Assembly: GCF_025995175.1 (NCBI RefSeq)
Contig: NZ_BAPV01000057.1
Coordinates: forward strand, 148,544-212,543
Source of the DNA: Asaia krungthepensis NRIC 0535
Lineage (GTDB): Bacteria > Pseudomonadota > Alphaproteobacteria > Acetobacterales > Acetobacteraceae
DNA length: 64,000 bases
Reading direction: 5' to 3'
Below, one piece after another: positions 45,578-54,182 of the stretch (its first letter is position 1; every line of letters starts with the position of its first letter). The notes below the pieces were generated by a model. The model worked only from the letters and a program-made list of their open reading frames with translations. It did no database searches and was not told the DNA's origin. Made by a program: the position numbers and the translations under genes.

Positions 45578-47053
45578 TTACTGCGCGTCCGGCGCCTTGA
45601 GAGGGGGCTCCGCGACGACCTGTTGCAGGGGAACACCCTGATATTTCCCGGTCAGGGTTTTCAGAAACGCAACAATATCGTCCACATCGTGCTGCGACAA
45701 TGTTGGATACGGTGTCTGGTAACGCGCCATCTGACGCACGGCCTGATCGAGAGTTGCCGCGCTGCCGTCATGAAAATAGGGCGCAGTCAGCGCAACATTG
45801 CGCAGATTGGGCACCTTGAATTTTTGATGATCCTCCAGAGCGTGGGTGAAGCCCTCACGACCGCTATCCACATCGGTAAGACCGAGTTTGCGATCATCGA
45901 AATAGGGCCCTTCCAGCCCCATCACCTCATAGGCATCGCCGCCCACCGCCACGCCGCTATGGCACCCGGCGCAGCCGATCGCCTTGAAGCGCTCATAGCC
46001 GCGTTTTTCCTGGGCCGTGATGGCATTGTTGTCGCCCTTCAGATAGAGGTCAAACGGGCTATCGGGGGTGATCAGGGTCTTTTCATATTCGGCGATCGCA
46101 TTGGTCACCGTTTTCTCATTGACCGAATTGGGACCATACAGGCTCTCGAATGCGGTATGATATTCGGGAACTGCCGCGATGAGGCTCGCCACGCCCTGCC
46201 AGTCATGCGACCCCATCTCGACCGGATTGGTCACCGGGCCCGCTGCCTGCGCCGCGAGATCGACCGCACGACCATTCCAGAACTGGGCCACGTTGAAAAC
46301 AGCGTTGTAAACGCTTGGAACGTTGATCGGCCCCTTCTGCCCGCTGATCCCGGTTGCCGTGACAAGGTTGTCGACACCCCCCTTGTCGAGCCCGTGACAG
46401 CTTGCGCAGTTGAGCTTGCCATCTCCCGAGAGGCGGCGATCGAAGAAGAGCTGGCGCCCGAGTTCCGCCTTTGTCCAGTCGACAGGCAGGCTTTCTGGGA
46501 TCGGCTGGATGACCTCGCCAGCGAATTGCGGTGCGACACCGGGCGTCGCGTAATAGCGACGGCGCTGATCGGCAATCCACGCCAGCACATCGGCGCGCGC
46601 GCGCTCGGTCATGTAGGCATGGGGATGCATCAGCAGATAGGCTGCCGGCGGCATACGATTCTGGCTGATCACCTCCTCGATGCGCGAAAGCTGCTCGACG
46701 GAGGGAGGCTTGCCGGACTTGAAGGCCGCCAGGATCGGCTCGAAACGGAAATGCCTCTGCCCGGTCACCAGATCCCGCTTCATGATCTGGTTGGCAAGAG
46801 GCAGCTTGAAGTAGAATGGCAGATCGGCGTTGCGCGTATGGCAATAGTCACAACGCGTTTCCTGAAAGGCGTTGAACGCTGCGAGCGCCTTCGGATCGTG
46901 CCAGGTGGCACTGCCTGTCGGCAATCTGGGGGCGCCCTTGTGATCGTAATGGGTCAGATACGCTATGGTGGCCCCGTAAGCCACGAGGCCGGTCAATGCC
47001 AATCCCGCTATCGTTCGTTTGATCACGTTCTTTCCGGTAGCGGAACCTGACAA
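45578..47053 (-). CDS. Three-haem cytochrome c peroxidase (YhjA/Ccp-like)
   Basis: A 491-residue membrane-anchored periplasmic peroxidase. One membrane helix (residues 11-32) acts as anchor. Three C-x-x-C-H haem sites are seen: CDYCH at residues 68-72, CASCH near 215 and CAGCH near 355. The last two belong to the two-domain CcpA core, while the first sits in an extra N-terminal domain, the arrangement of E. coli YhjA, which takes electrons from quinol to reduce hydrogen peroxide. The rest shows LGRQLFFDRRLSGDGKLNCASCH and FKVPNLRNVALTAPYFHDGSAATLDQAVRQM, typical of the family. It lies 175 bp after a DNA methyltransferase and 54 bp before the Smr gene on the same strand. Confidence 0.92.
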   Translation of the reverse strand: MSGSATGKNVIKRTIAGLALTGLVAYGATIAYLTHYDHKGAPRLPTGSATWHDPKALAAFNAFQETRCDYCHTRNADLPFYFKLPLANQIMKRDLVTGQRHFRFEPILAAFKSGKPPSVEQLSRIEEVISQNRMPPAAYLLMHPHAYMTERARADVLAWIADQRRRYYATPGVAPQFAGEVIQPIPESLPVDWTKAELGRQLFFDRRLSGDGKLNCASCHGLDKGGVDNLVTATGISGQKGPINVPSVYNAVFNVAQFWNGRAVDLAAQAAGPVTNPVEMGSHDWQGVASLIAAVPEYHTAFESLYGPNSVNEKTVTNAIAEYEKTLITPDSPFDLYLKGDNNAITAQEKRGYERFKAIGCAGCHSGVAVGGDAYEVMGLEGPYFDDRKLGLTDVDSGREGFTHALEDHQKFKVPNLRNVALTAPYFHDGSAATLDQAVRQMARYQTPYPTLSQHDVDDIVAFLKTLTGKYQGVPLQQVVAEPPLKAPDAQ

Positions 47054-47228
47054 CCTGCTTTCTCCTCAAAAACCCATGAATTTCGGGACCATGACCAAAG
47101 GCTGAACCGCTGTCAAAGTATTGTTACCGATCAGATTGATCGGTTTCTCCGATTATTGTGCCGCCATGTCACGCATAGACGTCAGATCCTGCACCTAACG
47201 AAGCCTCCCGGATGCTGCTCACCCGTAT

Positions 47229-48122
47229 TCAAACGAGAGGCTCACCATCCCCTTCTGCGGACATCGCAGGCTCAGAAAGCATTTCGTCCTCATCGCCGGG
47301 TTCCGCCTGGCCCAAAGCAACACGAAGCCTCCGTCTGGCAACGGCCACGTAGCGGGTATCGATATCGATCCCGACACCTGTGACGCCCAGTTCCTGCGCG
47401 GCGACAAGGCTCGTCCCCGTTCCCATGAACGGATCGAGCAGGACGGTATTCTCGTCATAACCATGAAGCGTCATGCATGCTGTAGGGAGCGCCACGGGAA
47501 AGGTCCCGGGATGCAGGAATTTCTGCTTGCGATGACGGACCGTCTCATAGGGGATAAACCACGTATTGCCCCGGCAACGCCTGTCTACGGCATGACGTCG
47601 GCGATTGATGTTCGTTTTGTCCGTGAAAGGCACCCCTGCCGCGAGACGCTGCAACGGGACGTCTCCCTTATGGGTTAGATGGAAAACGTGCTCATGGTTA
47701 TGGTTGATGAAGCGCGTTGAATTGACCGGTTTGAAATGCCCGTAGGTTTTTTCCTCGATCGAAACGGACTTGATCCAGACAATATGGTTTTGCAGCACAA
47801 ACAGATCGCGCAGCTGCGTGATCAGCTCGAAAGGGAGCCATGGCTGGGCCGATGACCCGGCGATGTTCAGGAAAAACGATCCATCGGGTTTGAGCACACG
47901 AGCGATTTGCGCACAGATCACACGCATCCAGCCGATGTAATCATCCTCCTCGCGGCGGTCGCGATAGGTCCTATAGGCGACGCCGATATTATAGGGCGGT
48001 GAGGTCACAACGACATCGACGGAATCACCCTCCATACGCCGCATGACATTGAGCGCGTCACCCCGGATCAGGGCGTGAGGCCCCAGCGCCTCGCGACGCG
48101 CCCTGATCTTGTCATGCGACAT
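47229..48122 (-). CDS. Orphan DNA methyltransferase (beta class, SPPY motif)
   Basis: A 297-residue DNA methyltransferase. The catalytic motif DVVVTSPPYNIGVAYRTY lies near residue 40 and the SAM-binding FMGTGTSLVAAQELGVTGVGID near residue 260, so the order is beta class. The S-P-P-Y form is more common in N4-cytosine enzymes than the D-P-P-Y of adenine enzymes, but this is only a tendency. A central target-recognition section of about 120 residues (RRRHAVDRRCRGNTWF) is basic. No restriction endonuclease is adjacent, so it is probably an orphan methylase for gene control or defence. The ATG at 48122 overlaps the mltA stop codon by one base (TGATG). Confidence 0.9.
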   Translation of the reverse strand: MSHDKIRARREALGPHALIRGDALNVMRRMEGDSVDVVVTSPPYNIGVAYRTYRDRREEDDYIGWMRVICAQIARVLKPDGSFFLNIAGSSAQPWLPFELITQLRDLFVLQNHIVWIKSVSIEEKTYGHFKPVNSTRFINHNHEHVFHLTHKGDVPLQRLAAGVPFTDKTNINRRRHAVDRRCRGNTWFIPYETVRHRKQKFLHPGTFPVALPTACMTLHGYDENTVLLDPFMGTGTSLVAAQELGVTGVGIDIDTRYVAVARRRLRVALGQAEPGDEDEMLSEPAMSAEGDGEPLV

Positions 48123-49282
48123 CAGGCGGGGGGATGAGGCAGAAACACGATCATGCGCCCATGGCTGCGCAGCTTGCCGGCCACCTGTTCGGCCTCTTCG
48201 CCCCACCCGGTAAACAGGTCGGCGCGTCCCACGCCCCTGATATCGCTGCCAACATCCTGAGCAAAGGTCAGATGCATCCAGTGCCCCTCCCCGCCATTGG
48301 CCTGTGGCAGATGGGTATCGAGCCAGACCGGGACGCCGATAGGCAGGATGCTGCGATCAATGGCAATCGATCGGCCCGGTGTGAGTGGAATACCCATCGA
48401 TCCGGGCGCGCCACGGTCGAGAGGCACGGTATCGATACGACGGAAGAACACGTAGTTCTGGTTCTGCTCCATGATCTGACGTGCACGATCAGGATGAGCC
48501 ACAAGCCAAGCCCGAAGCGTGGCAAGCGAGACATCCTGCGCCGCCATCTCGTTCTGGTTCACCAGGATACGCCCGATCGGCACATAGGGGGCGCCGTTCT
48601 TCGCTGCATACCCCACGCGACGTACCGATCCATCGGTCATCACGAGCCGACCCGCACCCTGAATCTGAAGGAAGAACAGATCTTCCGGCGAGCGCAGCCA
48701 CGCAATTTCGAGCCCACGCCCCTCCAGAGCACCGTCATCGATCTCCGATCGCGTGAAATAGGGCGCGAATTTGCCGTTGTCCCAACGCCCGGTCACCCAG
48801 TTCCCGGCCGTATCCTTCGTATGGACCAGATCGGATGGCTGCGCGTAGAGCGGCGTCTGGAATTCGCCGCCTTTTTCGGCCGAAGCATAGAGCTGGGGCT
48901 CGTAATATCCTGTCAGCAGACCGTCATTCGACACGAGATAAGGTGCGAACCATGTTTCGAAATAACGACGTGCCTCGTCTCCCGAACTCCCCACACTCTG
49001 CAATGCCGTGCAGGCACCGCTCCACTGACCCGCAAGGCTGCCATTGGGAATGGTCCCGTCGGCGCCCCCAAGCCGCGTCTCCGGAGGAAGCCGCATGATC
49101 CTCTGGCACTCGCCGCGCAGGACAGGCAGCAATGAACCGGGAGATTCCGCCGTCCATCCCTCGATCATCGCATAGGGCACCGGGGTCAGGTCGAGACGGC
49201 TTTCCTCATGCTCGGGTGCGGCGCAGGAGGCCAGCAGGGAAAGACCAAGACACGAGCCAAGGCGAAGGAAGATTTTTTTCAT
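48122..49282 (-). CDS. mltA: Membrane-bound lytic murein transglycosylase A
   Basis: A 386-residue lipoprotein that cuts peptidoglycan glycan strands, giving 1,6-anhydro ends. A lipoprotein signal peptide ends in LLASC at about residue 20, so it is anchored in the outer membrane. The MltA domain shows GLLTGYYEPQLYASAEKGGEFQTPLYAQP and DGALEGRGLEIAWLRSPEDLFFLQIQGAGRLVMTDG, and a 3D-like end near the C-terminus: ILPIGVPVWLDTHLP followed by AQDVGSDIRGVGRADLF with the catalytic Asp region. It lies between the Tim44-like gene (84 bp upstream) and the DNA methyltransferase, whose start overlaps its stop. Confidence 0.95.
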   Translation of the reverse strand: MKKIFLRLGSCLGLSLLASCAAPEHEESRLDLTPVPYAMIEGWTAESPGSLLPVLRGECQRIMRLPPETRLGGADGTIPNGSLAGQWSGACTALQSVGSSGDEARRYFETWFAPYLVSNDGLLTGYYEPQLYASAEKGGEFQTPLYAQPSDLVHTKDTAGNWVTGRWDNGKFAPYFTRSEIDDGALEGRGLEIAWLRSPEDLFFLQIQGAGRLVMTDGSVRRVGYAAKNGAPYVPIGRILVNQNEMAAQDVSLATLRAWLVAHPDRARQIMEQNQNYVFFRRIDTVPLDRGAPGSMGIPLTPGRSIAIDRSILPIGVPVWLDTHLPQANGGEGHWMHLTFAQDVGSDIRGVGRADLFTGWGEEAEQVAGKLRSHGRMIVFLPHPPA

Positions 49283-49365
49283 GGCGAACCGATTTCATCA
49301 CACACCCTGACGGGCGCAAATTCATGGGCTGGCCGGAGGCAGTTGACGCGTTCCGACGACGAAGA

Positions 49366-50049
49366 TCAGGCCGCTCTTGCTGCGGCCAGATGCCAGCTCG
49401 ACGGAGCCTGGCCTTGGGCGGCCTCGCTTTCGAACTGCCACAGATCGGAGAATTCCGTGACGGATTCAGTCCCGACCAGTGGCTGTCCACCCTGGTCATT
49501 CAGGATGCTGATCTGGCGCGAGACGATCTGCACATCGATGCGGGCTTTTTCATGGCCCTCGAAACGGGTGAAGAAAGCATCGATGATCGCAAGCGTGTTC
49601 AGACCGACAATCTCGGTGCGCTGCTGCTGCTGTGCGGCCTCGCGTTCCGTAATGGCAGCGTCGAACCCGGCAAAGGCACCCGGTGTGAGATAGGTGCGCA
49701 GCTTGGCTCGGTCCCCCATTGCAAACGCCGTGACCACCTCGCGGAATGCCTTCTGGGCATTCTGGAGGAAGATATCGGGCTTGAACCCGGGCTGGGCATT
49801 GGCGATCTCGGCCAGAACCTGTCCGACCCGTGTGGCTGGCTGGGGAATATCGAATTTCGCGCTCGGTTCTTCCGCTACCGGCTGGGCCGGTTCCGGTTTG
49901 GCCTGACGCACAGCGACCGGCACGGGCCCAAGATTTTGCCCCTCGACATCCACACGGCGCCCGAGCACGGCGCGCAGACGCCATACCAGAACGAGCGTCA
50001 GCAATGCGAAGATGACGATATCGTAGGGAATATTCGACAGGACGGACAT
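49366..50049 (-). CDS. Tim44/TimA domain membrane protein
   Basis: A 227-residue protein of the Tim44-like family. One membrane helix at residues 8-28 (YDIVIFALLTLVLVWRLRAVLG) anchors it, and from residue 80 it carries the Tim44 C-terminal fold: PDIFLQNAQKAFREVVTAFAMGDRAKLRTYLTPGAFAGFDAAI and the rest. Bacterial members are relatives of the mitochondrial import subunit, placed here next to secB and mltA as in many alphaproteobacteria. The adjacent secB on the other strand makes a link to protein export attractive, but this is inference. The ATG at 50049 fits the N-terminal anchor. Confidence 0.9.
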   Translation of the reverse strand: MSVLSNIPYDIVIFALLTLVLVWRLRAVLGRRVDVEGQNLGPVPVAVRQAKPEPAQPVAEEPSAKFDIPQPATRVGQVLAEIANAQPGFKPDIFLQNAQKAFREVVTAFAMGDRAKLRTYLTPGAFAGFDAAITEREAAQQQQRTEIVGLNTLAIIDAFFTRFEGHEKARIDVQIVSRQISILNDQGGQPLVGTESVTEFSDLWQFESEAAQGQAPSSWHLAAARAA

Positions 50050-50284
50050 CAGGATTTCAGCTTCCTGCTCTTTTTTTCTCGACGGGCATGGCCCCTAGGT
50101 AGAGCGGCTCGACGTCCGGCACAACACCTTCCACCATTTGCCCGACCCAAAACATGGTCACAATCGCGACGGCATGAGGGCGATTTATCGGCTGTTGGCG
50201 TCCCCTGGGGATCATGCTACCGCCTAGAGGCACAAGATGCAGTCTCTCCAGACTGTGTGTTCACGACTCTCTATGTGAGGCTTC

Positions 50285-50803
50285 ATGTCCGATACAGCCC
50301 AGAACCCGGTCAACGACCAGGGCAACCCGCCTGCCCTGCCCCTGTCGGTCAACCTGCAATACACGAAGGATCTCTCCTTCGAGGTTCCCGCGGGCGCCGC
50401 GATTTTCGCTACGCTGCGTTCTGCACCGCAGATCGCCGTCAACATCGACGTGCAGGCCAATCGCCTCGAAGAGGCGCAGCCGGTGTTCGAGGTTGCGCTG
50501 GCAATCCGCGCCGAGGCGACCGAGGCTCCTGAAACCGAAGGCGGCGCAGCCGGCCGCACGGTTTTTATTGCAGAGCTGACCTATGCCGCCATCGTCACCC
50601 TGACCGATGCCCCCGCCGAACTGGTCGAGCCGATCCTGCTGGTCGAAGTACCGCGCCTGATCTTCCCTTATGTGCGCAGCATCATCAGCGACGTCACACG
50701 CGATGGCGGCTTCCCGCCGATCGTGCTCCAGCCAATCGATTTCGTGGCACTGTGGCAGGCCAAGCGCGCTCAGCAGTTCCCCGAGACCGCAGGCAACGCC
50801 TGA
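50285..50803 (+). CDS. secB: Protein-export chaperone SecB
   Basis: A 172-residue cytosolic chaperone that keeps preproteins unfolded for SecA. After a short polar N-terminus the family core begins NLQYTKDLSFEVPAGAAIF and runs through INIDVQANRL-like VNIDVQANRLEEAQPVFEV, FIAELTYAAIVTL, EPILLVEVPRLIFPYVRSIISDVTRDGGFPPIVLQPIDFVALW, which is nearly a full match to SecB. The ATG at 50285 is standard. It is divergent from the Tim44-like gene with 235 bp between and followed by a strong hairpin. Confidence 0.97.
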   Translation: MSDTAQNPVNDQGNPPALPLSVNLQYTKDLSFEVPAGAAIFATLRSAPQIAVNIDVQANRLEEAQPVFEVALAIRAEATEAPETEGGAAGRTVFIAELTYAAIVTLTDAPAELVEPILLVEVPRLIFPYVRSIISDVTRDGGFPPIVLQPIDFVALWQAKRAQQFPETAGNA

Positions 50804-51362
50804 TCCTGTTGACCGGGAGGCCTCGGCCTCCCGGTACCGGAGCCTTACCTGGCTCCACGCGCCCCAAAGGTGCATGACCCCCGAAGAGCCTTGCTCTGAC
50901 GGAAGACCAGGTCACAGAATCTATCGGATCAATATCCGAGCCCCCCGACAGAATCCCCGCACCGTGCGCTTCAGCCTCGCTGTCCTGCCCGCTCCCATCG
51001 AAGCATGGTTGCGACCTGGTCCCCATGATCACGGGCTAATTCATTCCAAGGGAACACGCCTCGCGTCCCGGTCCTATCCAAACCGAGATGAGCGCTCCTG
51101 AGACAGGCTTCTCCATTCATCGTCAGCAGAAATGGATCCGCGCATCATGCGCAGCGGCTGACGGATACTCCCGCTATGGACCACAGAAATAAGTAAAGTC
51201 TCGCTTGCAATCGAGCGAACATCGTCGAACCGCGACCAGCCCGGCTTTCTGACAATATGCGGTTCAGGAAGACAGCCCCTATCCTGGCCTGTAAAGCCCG
51301 CACGCATCCGGGGCGCGGCGGCCTTCAACCGTGGATAGTTCAAGCCGGATATTTATGGAGTA
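50804..51362. other. Intergenic region between secB and tRNA-Ser
   Basis: About 560 bp without a supportable gene. It holds the secB hairpin at 50812-50835; the rest shows no clear repeat, protein or RNA feature that I can name. Confidence 0.5.
50812..50835 (+). terminator. Perfect 11-bp hairpin after secB
   Basis: ACCGGGAGGCC / GGCCTCCCGGT with a 2-nt loop lies 9 bases past the secB stop codon. No T-run follows, so it is a strong hairpin that may work with Rho or in RNA protection. Confidence 0.55.
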
Positions 51363-51452
<90 letters not shown>

Positions 51453-51585
51453 CGCTGTCGCCAGTCATGTCTTCCGGCGGCAGGAGCCGCCTCTTTGCCC
51501 GGTTTCATCATCCCGTGCAAGAGGGCGCTTTGGCATGCGCTGATCACCGATACACCTATTTTGAGCTCGCGAGCAGCGCCGACGC

Positions 51586-51780
51586 TCAACCGAGCAGTCT
51601 GAAATAGACAATGATTGCCCAGAGAGCCCCCAGTAGAAAAATTCCCATAGCAATACAGGGCAAGACGATCGACAGCAGAAATCCGCGCATAGTCTGGGCG
51701 GGCTCGGCAATCCCTGCCTGTCGCTCCAGCGCATTGACCTGTTCATCGATGGTGAACCAGGCATCATCTTCCTTGGTCAT
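51586..51780 (-). CDS. Small single-pass membrane protein
   Basis: A 64-residue protein: a polar 25-residue N-terminus (MTKEDDAWFTIDEQVNALERQAG), then one or two tightly spaced membrane helices (GFLLSIVLPCIAMGIFLLGALWAIIVYF) and a short end. The ATG at 51780 has AAAGGA upstream; a longer frame from 51840 is possible but less likely. Family unknown. It lies alone between tsaD (upstream on the same strand) and tRNA-Ser, and 118 bp after the tsaD stop. Confidence 0.65.
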   Translation of the reverse strand: MTKEDDAWFTIDEQVNALERQAGIAEPAQTMRGFLLSIVLPCIAMGIFLLGALWAIIVYFRLLG

Positions 51781-51898
51781 GGGTCCCGGTCCTTTCGTGA
51801 TTTTCGACGAAGGATACTGAACCTCCCGCCTCGGCGCCAATCAGCTCTTCTTGTGCCGGATATCCATAACCTCCGACCTGAAACCGGTTCGTCGTTCT

Positions 51899-52984
51899 TC
51901 AGACCGCCGGGATAGAAGGCGCTGTCACTTCCCCGAGCGGCCAGCGTGGACTGGGGGCGGTCTGTATGCCATCCCGGAGCGGTACATTGGCTGCCTCATG
52001 GGCCCGTATCGTCTCGATGGCGGCCCAGCCCACCATCACGGCATTATCGGTACAGAGCCTGAGCGGTGGGGCGACGAAGGCGATCCCTGCCTCATCGGCG
52101 CAAGCCTCCAGCGCAGCGCGTATTGCTGCATTCGCAGCCACCCCCCCTGCCACGACCAGACTCTGCGCCTCGGGCATCATCTCAAGCGCATGACGCACCC
52201 GGTCAGCCATCACGTCGCAGACACAACTTTGGAAACTCGCCGCAATATCTGCCGCCAAAGCGCGCGGCAGGGCCGCCATGCCATAGGGGTCGATCTGGCG
52301 CGATACTGCCGTCTTGAGACCGGAAAACGAGAAATCACACCCTTCCCGGCCCATGAGGGGGCGCGGCAGTGAAATTGCACGGTCATCTCCCTCCAGAGCC
52401 AGCTTCTCCAGTGCCGGACCACCGGGCCACCCGAGCCCCAGCAGCTTGGCAACCTTGTCGAAGGCCTCTCCGGCAGCGTCGTCGATCGTACCGCCCAGCT
52501 TCTCGTATTGCCCTACACCGCGCACAGCCACGCACTGGCAATGACCGCCGGAGACAAGAAGCAAAAGATACGGAAATTTAATATCGTGCTGGACAAGCCC
52601 GGGCAGGCGTGCCGTCAAGGCATGCGCCTCGATGTGATTGACCGCAATGAACGGACGATCCATCGCGATGGCCAGTCCCTTGGCATAGCTGCTGCCGACA
52701 ATCAGCCCGCCAATCAGCCCCGGTCCCGTGCAGGCTGCGAAGGCCCCCATGTCACCGAGCTTCAACCCGGACTCTGTCAGGGTTTTCTCCACAATACCGG
52801 GCAGAAGCGTCAGATGGGCCCGTGCAGCAATCTCAGGCACGACGCCACCCAGCGCCGCATGGCCCATCTGGGTGTGCACCGTCTCCGCCAGCACCCGCCC
52901 TTCAGGTGAGAGGATTGCGCAGGCGGTTTCGTCGCAGCTCGACTCAATGGCGAGAAGCGGGGCCGTGAGGAGAGAATTTGCCAT
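51899..52984 (-). CDS. tsaD: tRNA N6-threonylcarbamoyladenosine synthase subunit TsaD
   Basis: A 361-residue ASKHA-fold protein needed for t6A at position 37 of ANN-decoding tRNAs. Markers: LLAIESSCDETACAIL at the N-terminus, the metal-binding HIEAH (FIAVNHIEAHALTARLPG), LLLLVSGGHCQC, GEAFDKVAKLLGL and VVAGGVAANAAIR with DNAVMVGWAAIE near the end. The ATG at 52984 is used; an ATG 27 bases upstream is less likely. It is divergent from hemC, 79 bp away, an arrangement common in alphaproteobacteria. Confidence 0.97.
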   Translation of the reverse strand: MANSLLTAPLLAIESSCDETACAILSPEGRVLAETVHTQMGHAALGGVVPEIAARAHLTLLPGIVEKTLTESGLKLGDMGAFAACTGPGLIGGLIVGSSYAKGLAIAMDRPFIAVNHIEAHALTARLPGLVQHDIKFPYLLLLVSGGHCQCVAVRGVGQYEKLGGTIDDAAGEAFDKVAKLLGLGWPGGPALEKLALEGDDRAISLPRPLMGREGCDFSFSGLKTAVSRQIDPYGMAALPRALAADIAASFQSCVCDVMADRVRHALEMMPEAQSLVVAGGVAANAAIRAALEACADEAGIAFVAPPLRLCTDNAVMVGWAAIETIRAHEAANVPLRDGIQTAPSPRWPLGEVTAPSIPAV

Positions 52985-53063
52985 TCCTCCCAATAACCCG
53001 ATGCAACGCATGAGGCGAGCCGAGACTTTTCACGGATCACGCGGTGGAGTAGCAAGATCAGCC

Positions 53064-54182
53064 ATGAAACAGACGACGATGCCCGAAGCGCTCATGTCCC
53101 AGAGCCTGCAATTGCAGCAGGTCGCTGCCGAAGCCATGCGCCGCCAGGCCTCGCCTCATCCGCCTTCGGTGCGTCGCTCGCTGCCTCTTCGGGTTGGAAC
53201 GCGCGGCTCGCCGCTGGCTCTGGTCCAGACACGTGCATTCCTGACCCGTTTGACACGGTTTTGTCCTCTCCTGCGCGACATGGGGGCATTTCAGGAACAC
53301 CCGATCAACACCACCGGTGATCAGGTCCAGTCCCGCCGCCTTGCCGAAATCGGCGGAAAGGGCCTGTTCGCGAAGGAAATTCACGAGTCCCTGCTGGCCC
53401 GCCAGATCGATTTTGCCGTGCACAGCCTCAAGGATCTGGAAACAGTCCTGCCGCCGGGCCTGACCCTTGCCTGTACCCTCAAGCGGGAAGACGCGCGCGA
53501 TGTGCTGATCCTCAGCCCTGCGCTGCGCGACAAGGCCAAGGCGCTGGTTGCGCAGGGCCATTCGCCCCTCGATGCGCTGCCTTTCGGCGCGCGGATCGGA
53601 TGCGCCTCGGTACGCCGTCAGGCCCAGTTGCTGCACAGGCGCCCCGATCTGCGATTCTGCCTGCTGCGCGGCAACGTTCAGACCCGCCTCGACAAACTGG
53701 CTGGCGGCGCCTGCGATGCCACATTACTCGCCCTCGCCGGGCTGCGCCGTCTTGGAATGGAAGATCGTGCCGATCTGATTCTGGACCCGGAACTCATGAC
53801 CCCCGCCGCGGGTCAGGGGATTGTAGGCGTGACCGTGCGCGAGGAAGATCGCGAATTGCTCGACCTCCTTTCGGCTATTGAAGACCCCGAAGCTCGCGCC
53901 GTCGCGACCGCTGAACGCGCCCTGCTCGAAGTGCTGGACGGCTCCTGCCGGACCCCTATCGGCGGTTATGCCCGCCTGCGGCTCAAAAGCCAGCCTTCGG
54001 GCCGCACGCATTTCGGCGACCGTGAGCTGGTTCTGACCGGACTTGTCGCACGCGAGGATGGTTCCTTCCACCTCAAGCGCGAAATCGTCGGCGAGCCGAC
54101 TGAGGCCCTGCGTCTTGGGCGCGAACTCGGATTGTCGCTCAAGGCCGACTCGCCCGCCGACATCTTCGAGGACCATGGCTGA
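53064..54182 (+). CDS. hemC: Porphobilinogen deaminase (hydroxymethylbilane synthase)
   Basis: A 372-residue enzyme that joins four porphobilinogens into hydroxymethylbilane. The core starts at PLRVGTRGSPLALVQTRAF, with GDQVQSRRLAEIGGKGLFAKEIHESLLARQIDFAVHSLKDLET, CASVRRQAQLLHRRPDL, LRGNVQTRLDKLAGGACDATLLALAGLRRLG and the cofactor-bearing cysteine in LEVLDGSCRTPIGGYA. Compared with E. coli (313 residues) there are about 45 extra N-terminal residues, so starts at 53079 or 53094 are also possible. It overlaps hemD by 8 bp, forming a haem operon. Confidence 0.95.
   Translation: MKQTTMPEALMSQSLQLQQVAAEAMRRQASPHPPSVRRSLPLRVGTRGSPLALVQTRAFLTRLTRFCPLLRDMGAFQEHPINTTGDQVQSRRLAEIGGKGLFAKEIHESLLARQIDFAVHSLKDLETVLPPGLTLACTLKREDARDVLILSPALRDKAKALVAQGHSPLDALPFGARIGCASVRRQAQLLHRRPDLRFCLLRGNVQTRLDKLAGGACDATLLALAGLRRLGMEDRADLILDPELMTPAAGQGIVGVTVREEDRELLDLLSAIEDPEARAVATAERALLEVLDGSCRTPIGGYARLRLKSQPSGRTHFGDRELVLTGLVAREDGSFHLKREIVGEPTEALRLGRELGLSLKADSPADIFEDHG

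Noticed and set aside
51074..51343. Minus-strand open frame of 89 codons upstream of tRNA-Ser
   Set aside because: No clear ribosome site or protein features; its residues look like random GC-rich translation.
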